A stretch of DNA of 64,000 bases from Luteimicrobium album (GCF_030161555.1 NZ_BSUK01000001.1:2294001-2358000), one strand, 5' to 3'; positions 39,214 to 48,214 are shown, counted from the first letter of the stretch. Notes: a model not told the origin generated them from the sequence alone. Numbers and translations are program-made.

Positions 39214-40218
39214 ATGGACGTCGTCCCGTTCGTGGTCAGCGTGGCGCCGGCCGAGCTCGACGAGCTCCGCCGGCGCGTGCGCGCGACGCGCTGGCCGGAC
39301 CCCGAGACGGGGTCGGGCTGGACGCAGGGCGTGCCGCTCGAGACGATGCGCGAGCTCGCCCGCTACTGGGCCGACGAGTACGACTGGCGACGCCTCGAGC
39401 GTCGCCTGGCCGGGCTCGACCAGCTCCGCGCCCGCGTGGACGGCCTCGACGTGGACCTCGTGCACGCCCGCTCGCCGCGCCCTGACGCCACGCCCCTCGT
39501 CCTGACGCACGGCTGGCCGGGCTCCCTTCCTCGAGTTCCTCGACGTGCTCGACCCCCTCACGCACCCGCCCGACGACGAGCTCGCCTTCCACGTCGTGGT
39601 CCCCTCGCTGCCGGGCTACGGGTTGAGCGACCGGCCGACGACGCCGGGCTCCACCTGACGCCGCCGCTCGTGGACCCGGACCTCACGGTGGGTGACCGCA
39701 CCGAGGCGGAGCGGGCGGACCTCGCGGTCCGCGAGGCGGGCGCGGAGGGGTCGGCGTACTCGGCCGTGCACGCGACACACCCGCAGACGCTCGGTTACGG
39801 GCTGTCGGACTCGCCCGTCGGCCTGGCCGCGTGGATCGTCGAGAAGGTCGCCGCCCGGTCCGACCACGACGGCGACCTGTTCGCCGTCCTCAGCCGGGCC
39901 CAGGCCCTCGACGACGTCACGCTGTACTGGCTGACGGGGACGGCGGCGTCCTCGACCCGCCTGTACGCCGAGAGCATCCGGACGGTCGAACGGTGGATGA
40001 CGACGCCACCCCGGCCGGAGGAGGTTGTGCGGGTCCCGGTCGGGGCCGCCGTCTTCCGCGACAACCCCCGCCCGTCACGGCGGTGGGCGGAGCGGCGCTA
40101 CGCCGACATCCGGTACTGGGGGACGCCGGAGCGGGGCGGGCACTTCGCGGCGTGGGAGCAGCCCGAGATCTACGTGCGCGAGCTGCGGGCGTCCTTCCGC
40201 GCGATCCTCGCCGACTGA
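39214..40218 (+). pseudogene. Epoxide hydrolase (EHN family) missing its nucleophile segment
   Basis: Alpha/beta-hydrolase of the epoxide hydrolase family with the EHN N-terminal domain (RVRATRWPDPETGSGWTQGV) and the oxyanion motif THGWPGS. One extra C in the run 39524-39526 shifts the frame; removing it restores FLEFLDVLDPLTHPP and SLPGYGLSDRPTTPG. Directly after that the usual GGDWG nucleophile region is absent: the next bases already encode LHLTPPLVDPDLTVGDR, normally about 45 residues further on. The late His (RGGHFAAWEQP) is present. As read, the protein could not be catalytic. Start ATG 39214. Confidence 0.78.
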
Positions 40219-40227
40219 CCCGCCGCC

Positions 40228-41361
40228 TCAGCCCAGCTGCTCGACCACGAAGTCGACGCACGCCGTGAACGCCGCGACGTCGTCGGGGTCGATCGCCGGG
40301 AACATCGCGACGCGGAGCTGGTTGCGACCGAGCTTGCGGTACGCGAAGGTGTCCACGACGCCGTTGGCGCGCAGGGCGGCCAGGACGTCGCCGGCGGGCA
40401 GGGCCTCGTCGAGGTCGATCGTCCCGACGACGTCCGAGCGCTCCGCCGGGTCCGTGACGAAGGGCGTGGCCCACGGCCGCGACTCGGCCCACCCGTAGAG
40501 GTTCGCGGCCGACGCCGCGGTGCGCGCCGTCGTCCACTCCAAGCCGCCCTGCTCGAGCATCCAGTCGAGCTGCTCGGCCATGAGAAGGAGGGTCGCGACG
40601 GCCGGGGTGTTGAGGGTCTGGTCCTGGCGCGAGTTCGTGAGCGCCGTGGTGAGCGAGAGGAACTCGGGCACCCACCGGTCCGCCTCGAGCTCCGCGGCGC
40701 GCGCGACGGCGTCGGGCGACAGGAGCGCGAGCCAGAGGCCGCCGTCGGACCCGAAGGACTTCTGGGGCGCGAAGTAGTAGGCGTCCGTCTGCGCGACGTC
40801 GAGGGCGAGACCGCCCGCCGCCGAGGTCCCGTCGACCACCGTCAGCGTGCCGGCCTCGCGCGAGCCGGGCACGCGCTCGACGGGGCTCGCAGCGCCCGTC
40901 GAGGTCTCGTTGTGCGGCCACGCGTACACGTCCACACCCTCCTCGGCGTGGCAGTGCGCAACCGTGCCCGCGGGCGCCTCCACCACGCTCGACTGTGCGA
41001 GGAACGGTGCCCGCGACGTCGCCTTCGCGAACTTGGCGCCGAACTCGCCGAACGCCGCGTGCTGGGCCCTCTCCCGGACGAGGCAGAACGTCGCGACGTC
41101 CCAGAACGCCGTCGAGCCGCCGTTGCCGAGCGCGACCTCGTACCCCTCGGGGAGCGCGAAGAGCTCGGCCAGGCCCGTGCGGATCCGGCGGACGAGCGCG
41201 CGCACCGGCTCCTGGCGGTGGGACGTCCCGAGCGGAGACCGGCCGGCCGCCGCGAGCGCACTCACCTGCGCGTCGCGCACCTTGCTCGGGCCGGCGCCGA
41301 AGCGGCCGTCCCCGGGCAGGAGGTCGGTGGGGATGCGGATGGCGGCGGGAGTCGTGGGCAC
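40228..41361 (-). CDS. serC: Phosphoserine aminotransferase
   Basis: PLP enzyme of serine biosynthesis, converting 3-phosphohydroxypyruvate to phosphoserine, 377 aa, the actinobacterial long form. The PLP lysine lies in FAPQKSFGSDGG. Other family marks are RFGAGPSKVR, LGTSHRQEPVR, GNGGSTAFWD and DGTSAAGGLALD. Start ATG 41361. It is divergent from dtxR with about 96 bp between them. Confidence 0.95.
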   Translation of the reverse strand: MPTTPAAIRIPTDLLPGDGRFGAGPSKVRDAQVSALAAAGRSPLGTSHRQEPVRALVRRIRTGLAELFALPEGYEVALGNGGSTAFWDVATFCLVRERAQHAAFGEFGAKFAKATSRAPFLAQSSVVEAPAGTVAHCHAEEGVDVYAWPHNETSTGAASPVERVPGSREAGTLTVVDGTSAAGGLALDVAQTDAYYFAPQKSFGSDGGLWLALLSPDAVARAAELEADRWVPEFLSLTTALTNSRQDQTLNTPAVATLLLMAEQLDWMLEQGGLEWTTARTAASAANLYGWAESRPWATPFVTDPAERSDVVGTIDLDEALPAGDVLAALRANGVVDTFAYRKLGRNQLRVAMFPAIDPDDVAAFTACVDFVVEQLG

Positions 41362-41457
41362 GCGTCCAGGGTAGGGGAGCGGCCTCGGGCGGCCGTACCC
41401 GATTCCGGTGGGTGGGCCGCCCTAGACTGGGACCCACCGACGCGTCAGGGAGCAGCA

Positions 41458-42165
41458 GTGAGCGATCTCATCGACACCACCGAGATGTACCTCAAGACGA
41501 TCTACGAGCTCGTCGAGGAGGGGATCGTCCCGCTGCGTGCCCGGATCGCGGAGCGGCTGGGGCACTCCGGCCCGACGGTCTCGCAGACGGTGGCCCGCAT
41601 GGAGCGCGACGGCCTGGTCGTCGTGACCGGGGACCGTCACCTCGAGCTGACCGAGCTGGGCCACAACAAGGCCATGCGGGTGATGCGCAAGCACCGTCTC
41701 GCGGAGCGCCTGCTGACCGACGTCGTCGGGCTCGACTGGGAGTACGTCCACGAGGAGGCGTGCCGGTGGGAGCACGTCATGAGCGACCGCGTGGAGAAGC
41801 GTCTGGCCGAGCTTCTCGGCCACCCGCACTTCTCTCCGTACGGCAACCCGATCCCGGGCCTCTCGGAGTTGGGCGAGGAGCCGACGCACGAGGATTTCCT
41901 CGAGGGCGTGGTCCCGCTGCTCGACGTCGCGCGGCCGGCCCAGGGCACCGCCGAGGTGGTCCGGGCGGACGTCAGGCGGCTCGGTGAGCCGCTGCAGCCC
42001 GACGTCGAGCTGCTGGCGCGCCTCGCGGAGGCCGGGATCCTGCCGGGGCAGGCGGTCGAGGCCCAGTGGGACGGAGGCATGCTGTCCGTCCGCGGAGGCG
42101 ACGCGGAGAAGCCCCTGGCGCTCGCCGACGAGGTCTCGCGGCACGTGTTCGTGGCCGCGCGCTGA
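41458..42165 (+). CDS. dtxR: Iron-dependent repressor, DtxR/IdeR family
   Basis: Metal-activated repressor of 235 aa. From the GTG start, the metal ligands fall at the classical DtxR/IdeR positions: Met10, His79, Glu83, His98, Cys102, Glu105 and His106 (EEACRWEHVMSD). The winged helix (RIAERLGHSGPTVSQTVARM), dimerisation region and C-terminal SH3-like domain are complete. It is predicted to repress iron-uptake genes when Fe(II) is high. This exact agreement of numbering supports the GTG at 41458. Confidence 0.95.
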   Translation: MSDLIDTTEMYLKTIYELVEEGIVPLRARIAERLGHSGPTVSQTVARMERDGLVVVTGDRHLELTELGHNKAMRVMRKHRLAERLLTDVVGLDWEYVHEEACRWEHVMSDRVEKRLAELLGHPHFSPYGNPIPGLSELGEEPTHEDFLEGVVPLLDVARPAQGTAEVVRADVRRLGEPLQPDVELLARLAEAGILPGQAVEAQWDGGMLSVRGGDAEKPLALADEVSRHVFVAAR

Positions 42166-42227
42166 CCCCGTCCCGGGCCTCGCGCTGGGACCTCCGTACC
42201 AGTTCGGACGAGTCCCGAACGAACGTC

Positions 42228-42243
42228 GTGACCGGGGCGTGAC
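42228..42243 (+). promoter_or_regulatory. GTGAC direct repeat, MtrA-box-like
   Basis: GTGAC-N6-GTGAC with 11-bp phasing lies just before the probable promoter of the riboswitch/NlpC transcript. It resembles the direct-repeat sites bound by MtrA upstream of actinobacterial cell-wall hydrolase genes. This is inferred from form and position. Confidence 0.5.
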
Positions 42244-42308
42244 ATTCACCGCAGGGTCGTGTACGTTCAGGGGCAGTTCCGGCGGCAGACGTCGTCGGAG
42301 CCCTCACG

Positions 42309-42486
42309 GAGAGCGCCAAGCCCTGTCACTCCGCGAGGGTCCCAGCGAGTTGGACGACAGGGACGGGGGACCCATGACCGGGGGTCGGAAACGACCTCCT
42401 TGGGGTGAAGCCCGAGGTACCGCAAGGTGCCGGAGGCCGGGTGTTTCTCCCACCCGAACCCGACAGCTGACCTCGTAGGCGTCAAA
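42309..42486 (+). ncRNA. c-di-AMP riboswitch (ydaO-yuaA type)
   Basis: The leader of the NlpC/P60 gene carries the conserved ydaO elements: the 5' region around AGCGCCAAGCCCTGTC, internal GGGGACCC and TTGGGGTGAAGCCC, and the 3' block ACCCGAACCCGACAGCTGAC then CTCGTAGGCGTC. The outer helix pairs AGCGCC with GGCGT. In actinobacteria this class sits upstream of peptidoglycan hydrolases and turns them off when c-di-AMP is high. Boundaries are approximate. The gene's RBS (aaaggagac) begins just after the aptamer, so control could reach translation or a terminator not seen here. Confidence 0.9.
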
Positions 42487-42497
42487 GGAGACAACGC

Positions 42498-43345
42498 GTG
42501 AGCACGACCACCACTCGCGCCCGCCACCGCGCGGCGCGCCGCCCCGTAACCCCCTGGCGACCCTGGCGAGCGCCGCAACCGGCAGCCTCTCCACCGTGGG
42601 TCGCCGCACCGCCGTCGTCGCCGCGTCCTCGGGCCTGCTGGTCTCGATGCTCGGCGCTCCGGCCGCTCACGCCGCGACGTCGCACTCGGACGCTCCGAGC
42701 AAGCTCAGCACCGTCGACCTCGACGCGCTGACCGCCGCCGCGAAGGCCGAGCTCCAGACCTCGAAGACCGTCACGGTCACGAAGCACGTCAAGTGGACCG
42801 CCGACGCCGCGACCGTCAAGGTCACGCCGGCGCCGGAGCCCGTCGTCCACCGCACGGTCCAGGCCGCGAGCCGCTCCGAGGTCCGCACGGCCCTCACGTC
42901 GCCGAGTTCGAGCACCTCGGCCTCCAGCGCCTCGGACTCCGGCACCTCGGACTCGGGCACCTCGGACTCGGGATCCTCGTCGAGCTCGAGCTCCTCGGTC
43001 CCGTCCTCTGCCAACGGCTCCAAGATCATCGCGATCGCCAGCCGCTACGTGGGTGTCCCGTACGTCTACGGTGGCACGACGCCGTCGGGCTTCGACTGCT
43101 CGGGCTTCACCTCGTACGTGTACGCGCAGATCGGCATCTCGCTCCCGCGGTCGTCGTCCGCCCAGCACTACGCGGGAACCATCGTCTCGCGCGCCGAGGC
43201 CAAGCCGGGCGACCTCATCTGGACGCCGGGCCACGTCGCCATCTACGCCGGCGGCAACACGATCATCGACGCGCCCCGCCCGGGCAAGACGATCCAGTTC
43301 CGCTCCATGTGGCAGACGAACCCCACGTTCATCCGCGTCGGCTGA
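42498..43345 (+). CDS. Secreted NlpC/P60 peptidoglycan hydrolase (frameshift in signal region)
   Basis: Cell-wall D,L-endopeptidase, about 282 aa once restored. A signal peptide (about 25-60, ending APAAHA) is followed by a mixed region, a Ser-rich linker with repeated SDSGT units (42930-42985) and the NlpC/P60 domain. The domain has catalytic Cys in PSGFDCSGF, His in TPGHVAIYAG and polar third residue near IIDAPRPG. The frame breaks at the C5 run 42550-42554: RRPVTPLATLASAATGSLST needs six C. GTG 42498 follows aaaggagacaacgc. Expression is expected to depend on c-di-AMP through the leader. Confidence 0.92.
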
Positions 43346-43359
43346 CGCAGCACGACTCC

Positions 43360-43401
43360 GAGCGCCCCGACCGCCCCAGGCGGCCGGGGCGCTCGTTTCT
43401 T
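43360..43401 (+). terminator. Rho-independent terminator after the NlpC/P60 gene
   Basis: A 16-bp stem, GAGCGCCCCGACCGCC with GGCGGCCGGGGCGCTC (one mismatch), is followed by GTTTCTT: one of the few terminators here with a recognisable T-rich tail. Confidence 0.9.
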
Positions 43402-43427
43402 GTCTCTGGGCTCGGTAGGCTAGGGGT

Positions 43428-44399
43428 ATGACGCGCGCAAAGAGCGTTCTCGTCGGCGTCGACGGGTCGGCGCCGAGCCTGCACGCCCTCGACTGGGCGG
43501 CGATGTACGCCGCCGACGCCGGGCTGAGCCTCCACCTGGTCTGCTCCTACTACCTGCCCACGCTGACGTCCGCGTCGCTCGACGGCGGCTACGTGCCGAT
43601 CGACGACGACGCGGTCCAGGCGGGCGCCAAGGCCGTGCTCGACGAGGCCGTGGCCCGGGTCAGACCCCACGGAGTCCCCGTCAACGCGTCGCTCGCCGCA
43701 GGCGACGCGACCGGCGTCCTGGTCGACCTCAGCGAGGAGCACGAGCTCGCCGTCGTCGGGACGCGCGGGCGCGGCGGGTTCGCGGGACGACTGCTCGGGA
43801 CGGTCTCGTCCGCGCTGCCCGCCCACGCGCGCTGCGCGACCGTCGTGGTGCCGCTCCGGACCCCCGACGGCGAACGCGTCCCCGAGACCGCCGACCAGCT
43901 CCCCGCCGTCCGGCACCCCGAACGCATCATCGCCGGCGTCGACGGCTCGCCCACGTCCGAGGCCGCGCTCCGGCACGCCGCGGACCTCGCGCAGCTCTGG
44001 GACTGCGAGCTCGTCGCCGTCGCCGGCGTACCGATCGCGTCGGGCGCGGGTGTCCTCGCGTGGCTCCCGGCGTCCGTCGACCACGAGCAGGTCCTCGCCG
44101 ACGCGGGCACCAACCTCGATCGCGTGATCGAACGGCTCGTCGAGGCGAGGCCCGGGCTCGCGGTCCGACGGATCGTCCTCGACGGCACGGGCGCCGAGCT
44201 CCTCGTCGAGTTCTCCCAGGCCGCTGACATCATCGTCGTGGGATCACGCGGTCGCGGAGGGTTCTCGGGGATGCTGCTCGGCTCGACCAGTCAGGCGGTG
44301 CTGCACCACGCGCAGTGCCCGGTCCTGGTCGTGACGAAGCGCTGCGCCGAGTCGGAGGCGAAGTCCGAGACCACCGCCGAAGGGTCCGCTGCTTCCTGA
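43428..44399 (+). CDS. Tandem universal stress protein (UspA family)
   Basis: A 323-aa protein with two Usp domains: 1-142 (LVGVDGSAPSLHALDWA, VVGTRGRGGFAGRLLGTVS) and 160-300 (IAGVDGSPTSEAALRHA, VVGSRGRGGFSGMLLGSTS). Both carry the G-x2-G-x9-G-S/T type ATP-binding loop, so it is of the nucleotide-binding class associated with dormancy and stress. Start ATG 43428, directly after the terminator of the preceding gene. Confidence 0.93.
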   Translation: MTRAKSVLVGVDGSAPSLHALDWAAMYAADAGLSLHLVCSYYLPTLTSASLDGGYVPIDDDAVQAGAKAVLDEAVARVRPHGVPVNASLAAGDATGVLVDLSEEHELAVVGTRGRGGFAGRLLGTVSSALPAHARCATVVVPLRTPDGERVPETADQLPAVRHPERIIAGVDGSPTSEAALRHAADLAQLWDCELVAVAGVPIASGAGVLAWLPASVDHEQVLADAGTNLDRVIERLVEARPGLAVRRIVLDGTGAELLVEFSQAADIIVVGSRGRGGFSGMLLGSTSQAVLHHAQCPVLVVTKRCAESEAKSETTAEGSAAS

Positions 44400-44569
44400 G
44401 CCCAGCGTTCGCGTCGTCCGTGGTCGGGTTCGCGGGCGGGCGCGGCGAGGTGGTTCGGACTGTCGTCCTTCGGCCCTGGGGGCCGTGCGGACTCCTTGAC
44501 GTCCTTCACCACCTCCCCGCGCCCACCCGCTCCGTCGTCGTCCCCTCGCGAGGTACACCGGCGGCCGTA

Positions 44570-45772
44570 CTACTTCGCGGCGAGGGCTTCTCGGAGCTGG
44601 GTCAGGCCCCAGAGGAGGTCGTCCTCCTCGACGACGAGCGGCGGCGCGAGCCGCACCGTGCGGCCGTGCGCCTCCTTCGCGAGCACGCCCCGTGCCAGCA
44701 GCGCCTCGCACAGCGCACGGCCGGGGGACGCGCCCGTCGCTGCGCCGTCGTCGGGGGCGTCGAGGGGGACGTCGAGTCCCGCCCACAGCCCGACGCCGCG
44801 GCTCGCCTCGAGGAGGCCGTCCGCGACCATGCTCCGGAGCTCGTCGTGGAGGACCGCGCCCAGCGTCTTCGCGCGCTCCTGGTACTCGCCCGTCTCGAGG
44901 AGGTCCAGGACCGCCAGGGACACGGCGCAGGCGAGCGGGTTCCCGCCGAACGTCGAGCCGTGCGTCCCCGGCGTGAGGACGCCGAGCACGTCGTCGCGCC
45001 CGACGACCGCCGAGATCGGCACGATCCCGCCCCCGAGCGCCTTGCCGAGCGTCGTCAGGTCGGCGCGCACGCCCCACAGGTCGAGCGCGAGGGTCGTTCC
45101 CGTGCGGCCGAGGCCGGACTGGATCTCGTCCGCGACGAGCAGCACGTCGTGCGCGTCGCACACGGCCCGCACGCGCGGCCAGAAGCCCTCGGGCGGCACG
45201 ACGACGCCCTGCTCACCCTGGATCGGTTCGAGCAGCACCGCGACGGTCGTCTCGTCGATCGCGTCCTCGACGGCGGCCGCGTCCCCGTACGGGACCACGC
45301 GGAATCCCGGCGTGTACGGGCCGAAACCGCGCCGTGCGTCGTCGTCGGTGGAGAACGACACGATCGTGGTGGTGCGGCCGTGGAAGTTCCCGGCCCCGAC
45401 GACGATCGTCGCGAGGCCCTCCGGGACGCCCTTGACGTCGTAGCCCCACTTGCGGGCGGTCTTGATCGCGGTCTCGACGGCCTCGGCGCCCGTGTTCATG
45501 GGCAGGACCGTCGAGGTCCCGGTGAGGGCGGCGAGGCGGTCGGCCCACGGCTCCAGGAGCACGTGCCGGAACGCGCGCGAGGTCAGGGTGAGCGTGTCGA
45601 GCTGACGGTGCGCGGCCGCGACGAGGGCCGGGTGCCGGTGCCCGAAGTTCAGGGCCGAGTACCCGGCGAGGAGGTCGAGGTAGCGGTTGCCGTCGGCGTC
45701 CCACGCCCACGCGCCGTCGGCGCGGGCCAGGTCGACGGGGAGCGGGTCGTAGTTGTGCGCGAGGTGGCTCAT
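44570..45772 (-). CDS. rocD: Ornithine--oxo-acid transaminase
   Basis: Class III PLP aminotransferase, 400 aa, moving the delta-amino group of ornithine to 2-oxoglutarate. Family marks are LDLLAGYSALNFGHRHP, MNTGAEAVETAIKTARKWGY, LLVADEIQSGLGRTG and the PLP lysine in TLGKALGGG. The ATG at 45772 (MSHLAHNYDP) overlaps the restored stop of ddaH (TGATG), so it is preferred over the in-frame start at 45790. With ddaH it forms an arginine/ornithine catabolic operon. Confidence 0.93.
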   Translation of the reverse strand: MSHLAHNYDPLPVDLARADGAWAWDADGNRYLDLLAGYSALNFGHRHPALVAAAHRQLDTLTLTSRAFRHVLLEPWADRLAALTGTSTVLPMNTGAEAVETAIKTARKWGYDVKGVPEGLATIVVGAGNFHGRTTTIVSFSTDDDARRGFGPYTPGFRVVPYGDAAAVEDAIDETTVAVLLEPIQGEQGVVVPPEGFWPRVRAVCDAHDVLLVADEIQSGLGRTGTTLALDLWGVRADLTTLGKALGGGIVPISAVVGRDDVLGVLTPGTHGSTFGGNPLACAVSLAVLDLLETGEYQERAKTLGAVLHDELRSMVADGLLEASRGVGLWAGLDVPLDAPDDGAATGASPGRALCEALLARGVLAKEAHGRTVRLAPPLVVEEDDLLWGLTQLREALAAK

Positions 45773-46595
45773 CACGCCCCCGCAGCTCAAGCGTGCAGCA
45801 CTTCGCGCCGCCGCCGCCCAGCAGCAGCTCGGACGTGTCGACGCCGACCGGCTCGTAGCCGCGCTCGCGGAGGGCGTCCGCGAACCCGGTGGCGGCGGGC
45901 GTGTGGACGACGTGGGTGCCGTCGGACACCGCGTTGAGGCCGAGGACGGCGGCGTCGTCGTCGGAGGCCAGGAGCGCGTCCGGGAACCGGTCGCGCAGGA
46001 TCTCGCGCGCGGCGGGGGAGAAGGCCGGCGGGTAGTAGGCGACGTCGGCGGGCGAGGACCCGTCGCTGCCCGCGAGCACCGTGAGCGCCGTGTCCAGGTG
46101 GTAGAAGCGCGGGTCGACGAGCTCGAGCCCCACGACCTCGCGGCCCCAGAGCTGGGCGGCCTCGTCGTGGGCCGCGCGGTCCGTCCGGAACCCGTACCCC
46201 GCGAGGACGACGTCGCCCACGCGCAGCAGGTCGCCCTCGCCCTCGTTGGTGCGGGCGGCGTCGTGGGTGACGAACCCGTGGTCCGCGAGCCACTTGAGGT
46301 AGGCCGGGGCCTCGGGCCGGCGCTGCGCGTAGGTGAAGCGGGCCGAGTAGGCGATGCCGTCCTCGACGGTCGCGCCGTTGGCCGCGTAGACCATGTCCGG
46401 CAGGCCCGGGAGCGGGTCGACGAGCTGCACGTCGTGCCCGAGGTCGAGGTAGACGTCGCGCAGCCGTTCCCACTGGGCGACCGCGCGCGACGTGTCGACG
46501 GGGCGTCCCGTGTCCATCCAGGGGTTGATCGCGTACTCGACCGTGAAGTACGTGGGGCGGCACATCAGGTAGCTGCGACGGGTTGCGTGCGGCAT
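45772..46595 (-). CDS. ddaH: Dimethylargininase (stop codon lost by frameshift)
   Basis: Amidinotransferase-superfamily hydrolase, about 274 aa, converting dimethylarginine to citrulline and dimethylamine. It has MCRPTYFTVEYAINPWMD, the acidic EGEGDLL, catalytic His in FYHLDTALTVL and catalytic Cys in GGGGAKCCTLEL. As sequenced it has no stop here and runs out of frame into rocD to 45213. Adding one base to the C5 run 45777-45781 gives CTLELRGA and a TGA overlapping the rocD ATG, so the apparent 460-aa fusion is very probably false. Confidence 0.88.
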
Positions 46596-46773
46596 CGGGC
46601 CTCCTTCGGCGGGGCCCGCGACGCGGGGGTGGTGCGCCGCCCGGGCCTTGTCCGGTCAGCGTACGACGGCGCAGGTCGAGTGGTGGGGCGACGCTCGGGT
46701 CGCGCCAGGCCCACCACGGGCTTCGCCTCCTTCGCAACCCCGACCCGCCCCGTCAGGTCGGCAACCTCAGGTG

Positions 46774-46803
46774 TTGACAGCGATGCATCAGCGATATATC
46801 GTT
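46774..46803 (+). promoter_or_regulatory. Promoter and probable PadR operator
   Basis: A consensus -35 box TTGACA (46774-46779) is followed 17 bp later by TATCGT (46797-46802). The palindrome AGCGATATATCGTT (core CGATATATCG, 46792-46801) covers the -10 box. The place, 120 bp before the padR start, suggests autorepression by PadR. The rest of the 328-bp ddaH-padR intergenic region holds no gene; the ddaH promoter must also lie there. Confidence 0.65.
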
Positions 46804-46923
46804 AACGACTGTCGACGACGGAACGCCCGCCCGAGGCCCCGCCAGAGCGCCCGGCCCACGACCGGCAGGAGCGACGCCGTCGGCCCCACGAACAACATCG
46901 ACCCGACCTCGAGGAGGTCCCCC

Positions 46924-47691
46924 ATGCGATCCGCATTCACTTTCCAGAACCCTGAGAACCCTTCCGACCCCCGCGATGCTCGCGCTCGCCAGGGCCGTCC
47001 TTCGGGTCGCGGAGGCCGCGGCCACCACGGCGACTTCGGTCGCGGCGACTTCAACCGTGCCGACTTCGGGCGCGGAGGCTTCGGACCCGGCTTCGGACCC
47101 GGGGGCTTCGGCCCCGGGGGCTTCGGCCCCGGCGGTCCCGGCTTCGGTGGCCCCGGCGGGCGCGGCCACGGCCGTGGCCGCGGACGCCGCGCCGGGCGCG
47201 GCGACGTCCGCGCCGCCGTCCTGCTCCTCCTCGCCGAGGAGCCCATGCACGGCTACCAGCTGATCCAGCGGATCGGCGAGAAGTCCGGTGGCGTGTGGCG
47301 CCCGAGCCCGGGCGCGATCTACCCGGCGCTCAACCTGCTCCAGGACGAGGGGCTCGTCGAGCTCAAGGACGGCGGTGGCCGTCGCCTCGCGAGCCTCACC
47401 GAGGCCGGCCGCACCTACGTGACCGAGCACGCCGACGAGCTCGGCGAGCCGTGGTCCGACGCGTCGACCGGCGGTCGTCGCGGAGGCTTCGAGCTCCGCG
47501 AGGCCGGGGGCGCGCTCGCGCAGGCGATCGCCCAGGTCGCCCGCACGGGCGACGCGACCCAGGTCGCGGCGACGGTCGACGTGCTGGCCCGCGCCCGCCG
47601 CGAGGTCTACCTGATCCTCGCGGGCGAGGCGCCGGCCGCGTCCGACGGCGCGTCACGCGAGGACGAGGGCGGCGACGTCAGCGAGGGCTGA
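46924..47691 (+). CDS. PadR-family regulator with Gly/Arg-rich N-terminus
   Basis: A 255-aa regulator. Residues about 28-92 are a low-complexity Gly/Arg/Phe region with repeats of GFGPG and FGRGD type. The PadR winged helix follows (VLLLLAEEPMHGYQLIQRIG, SPGAIYPALNLLQDEGLVE), then a helical dimerisation domain. ATG 46924 follows tcgaggaggtcccc. The Gly-rich extension is long for the family and may bind nucleic acid non-specifically or form weak assemblies; that is speculation. Probably autoregulated. Confidence 0.9.
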   Translation: MRSAFTFQNPENPSDPRDARARQGRPSGRGGRGHHGDFGRGDFNRADFGRGGFGPGFGPGGFGPGGFGPGGPGFGGPGGRGHGRGRGRRAGRGDVRAAVLLLLAEEPMHGYQLIQRIGEKSGGVWRPSPGAIYPALNLLQDEGLVELKDGGGRRLASLTEAGRTYVTEHADELGEPWSDASTGGRRGGFELREAGGALAQAIAQVARTGDATQVAATVDVLARARREVYLILAGEAPAASDGASREDEGGDVSEG

Positions 47692-48214
47692 GGCCCCCGC
47701 GCGACGCCACCCGGTCCAGGCGGCGCCAGCCGCCCCGGATCATCAGGCGGAGCACGACGTCGGCCGCGGGGGCGGTGAGCCCCCGCGGCATGACGTCGGT
47801 GACATGCACGTCCTCCCACCACACCACACGGCTCGACGACGCCGAGACGGCTTCCACCCGGAAGCCGGCGGTCCCGAGCAGCACCGGCCCGAGCTTGCGG
47901 AACTCCGCGAGCCCGGGCCGGTTCGCGTCGTCGGGCCCGGTGGAGGGCGCGGGCGGGGTCCAGGTGGTGATCCGCATGCGGTCGACGAAGCCCGGCCCGC
48001 CGCGCCGGGCACCTGGTCCGCTCACCACCGTGAACGTCGCGCCCGGGCCGGGGCTCCAGGTGCCGTCGCCCGGCGTGACGACGGCGGCGTCACCGGCAGT
48101 TCCCGGCTCGAACCGCGTGAGCGGCACCCACGTGCCGTGCGTGCGCGGGTCGGCGACGAGCGCGAACGCCTCGTCGGCCGGGAGCGCCAGCTCGTGCACG
48201 AGTCGGACGCTCAT
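47678..48214 (-). CDS. SRPBCC-superfamily protein
   Basis: A 178-aa protein with the START/Bet v1-like opening [20 protein letters not shown], then ADPRTHGTWVPLTRFEPG and a long C-terminal helix. The fold binds hydrophobic ligands, but no ligand can be assigned. Its ATG overlaps the stop of the upstream EcsC-like gene (ATGA). The 3' end overlaps convergent padR by 14 bp. Confidence 0.8.
   Translation of the reverse strand: MSVRLVHELALPADEAFALVADPRTHGTWVPLTRFEPGTAGDAAVVTPGDGTWSPGPGATFTVVSGPGARRGGPGFVDRMRITTWTPPAPSTGPDDANRPGLAEFRKLGPVLLGTAGFRVEAVSASSSRVVWWEDVHVTDVMPRGLTAPAADVVLRLMIRGGWRRLDRVASRGGLSPR

Noticed and set aside
42900-42990. Short tandem repeats resembling an array
   Set aside because: They encode the Ser-rich linker of the NlpC/P60 protein (repeated SDSGT); there are no spacers, so not a CRISPR array.
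45213-45771. DdaH C-terminal extension into rocD
   Set aside because: Off-frame reading of rocD after a probable one-base loss; Arg/Pro-rich with no domain.
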